64,000 bases of DNA, taken from positions 54,327 through 118,326 of IMG/VR virus record IMGVR_UViG_3300006484_000005. One strand, written 5' to 3'. Below are positions 63,367 through 64,000 of this stretch, piece by piece (position 1 is the first letter of the stretch; each line of letters starts with the position of its first letter). The DNA is from a virus. The notes beneath the pieces are model-generated. The model searched no databases. It saw only the letters and a program-made list of their open reading frames with translations, and was not told the origin of the DNA. Made by a program: the position numbers and the translations under genes.

Positions 63367-64000
63367 TTACTCTACTCCTGTTATTTGCTCTAGTATATCT
63401 CTTTGAATTAGTTTTTCAGCAACATAAATACCGTGTGCCCCTGATACTGTAATTCCACGAGCTGATAATGCATCACCTACAAAATGTACATTAGGGTAGT
63501 CGTTTAATGATAAATCGTGGTAATTAACTAACGGTTCAGGTGATAAGTATTTAACTTCAGGAATATACATTCCCCAATCATCTCCAAATTCAAATATTTT
63601 ATTCATATCTTGAATAAAATCCCAAACATATTTAAAATATCCATCAAGTGCAGGTTCAACTACATGAGCAAGTGTATCTAAACTAATTCGAGTAGCTGAT
63701 ACTTCATTACCTTCTGATGTTGTTGATGGAGTTCTAGATGGTGAGTAATATAATCCTGTTCCGTTTGATTGTAGTTTTTGTACTACATTTCTACTCCAAG
63801 CAAATGGATCTTCGATACCCTTAATTTCCATTAGGATACCGAAGTTAGTCATATTGTTCCGGAATTGTTCCCCTTTTTTCGCATGACCATTGTAAGTAAC
63901 ATCACCATAAGTTTCCTCAACGGCCACATAAGCAGCGTTATTGTTAGTGCAGAAACTACGAAGAGATACGTTATCGAATTTCTGATAAAGTTTGAAATCA
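63367..64000 (-). CDS. FAD-dependent oxidoreductase, C-terminal part (5' end outside window)
   Basis: The frame stays open to the window edge, so the N-terminal nucleotide-binding domain is not seen. The visible 210 residues end with NVHFVGDALSARGITVSGAH followed by GIYVAEKLI, the final FAD-binding motif (VGD...G...A...G...A) of flavoprotein dehydrogenases related to COG2509. The block TNNNAAYVAVEETYGDVTYN also fits that family. Substrate unknown. An internal GTG at 63927 is not taken as the start because coding sequence continues before it. Confidence 0.6.
   Translation of the reverse strand, partial: DFKLYQKFDNVSLRSFCTNNNAAYVAVEETYGDVTYNGHAKKGEQFRNNMTNFGILMEIKGIEDPFAWSRNVVQKLQSNGTGLYYSPSRTPSTTSEGNEVSATRISLDTLAHVVEPALDGYFKYVWDFIQDMNKIFEFGDDWGMYIPEVKYLSPEPLVNYHDLSLNDYPNVHFVGDALSARGITVSGAHGIYVAEKLIQRDILEQITGVE

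Noticed and set aside
1-64000. tRNA genes, integrase, attachment sites or transposases
   Set aside because: Looked for in the gaps, which are short; no cloverleaf, IS-like ends or recombinase seen. The phage looks strictly lytic from this window.

Overview
The window is part of the genome of a T4-like myovirus. All 50 or so genes are read from the minus strand, so transcription runs from high to low coordinates. The T4 type is clear from the terminase, portal, prohead protease, scaffold, major capsid, neck, sheath and tube genes, and from gp32, UvsX and a gp41-like helicase. The DNA is AT-rich, most start codons have A/T-rich leaders with no Shine-Dalgarno sequence, and several tail protein termini look like those of flavobacterial phages. 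I therefore infer a host in the Bacteroidota. No tRNA, IS element or CRISPR array was seen.

Layout in transcription order. (1) 64000-61500: end of an FAD oxidoreductase, a small basic protein, a P-loop kinase-like ATPase and a possible virion protein. (2) 61414-50771, head module: lipase, terminase, portal, four uncharacterised proteins, prohead protease, scaffold and major capsid protein. (3) 50658-46113: PhoH, a PA14/GLEYA-like adhesin, and neck and tail-completion proteins (gp13, gp14 and gp15 types). (4) 46111-30279, host recognition: giant repetitive fibres, a collagen-like fibre with an S74 chaperone, and a glycine-rich tip adhesin. (5) 30264-25563, an enzyme island: flavin-dependent halogenase, small membrane protein, 2OG-Fe(II) dioxygenase, GH130-like propeller enzyme and TPR-FkbM methyltransferase. 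(6) 25550-10456, tail: sheath, tube, a gp26-type protein with a probable +1 frameshift product, tape measure, baseplate proteins and a hub protein carrying an M15-type peptidase. (7) 10423-1, DNA metabolism: family A polymerase, gp32, UvsX, 5'-3' exonuclease, gp41-like helicase, thioredoxin, class I ribonucleotide reductase, and a partial tRNA-guanine-transglycosylase-like gene.

Regulation can partly be read from the sequence. The coding-strand 9-mer ATATTTATA, or a one-base variant, lies upstream of most transcription-unit starts, typically 12-50 bases before the ATG. In five places it directly follows an intrinsic terminator hairpin. This looks like the phage's late promoter; it is the reverse complement of the core of the T4 late -10 box.

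The most unusual points are the halogenase-centred enzyme island inside the late fibre/tail operon, the gp26/gp51-like +1 frameshift, the hub-peptidase fusion, a complete class 3 lipase overlapping the terminase gene, and a block of fibre genes sharing eight copies of one module. These functional proposals rest on motif recognition by eye; no database search was run.
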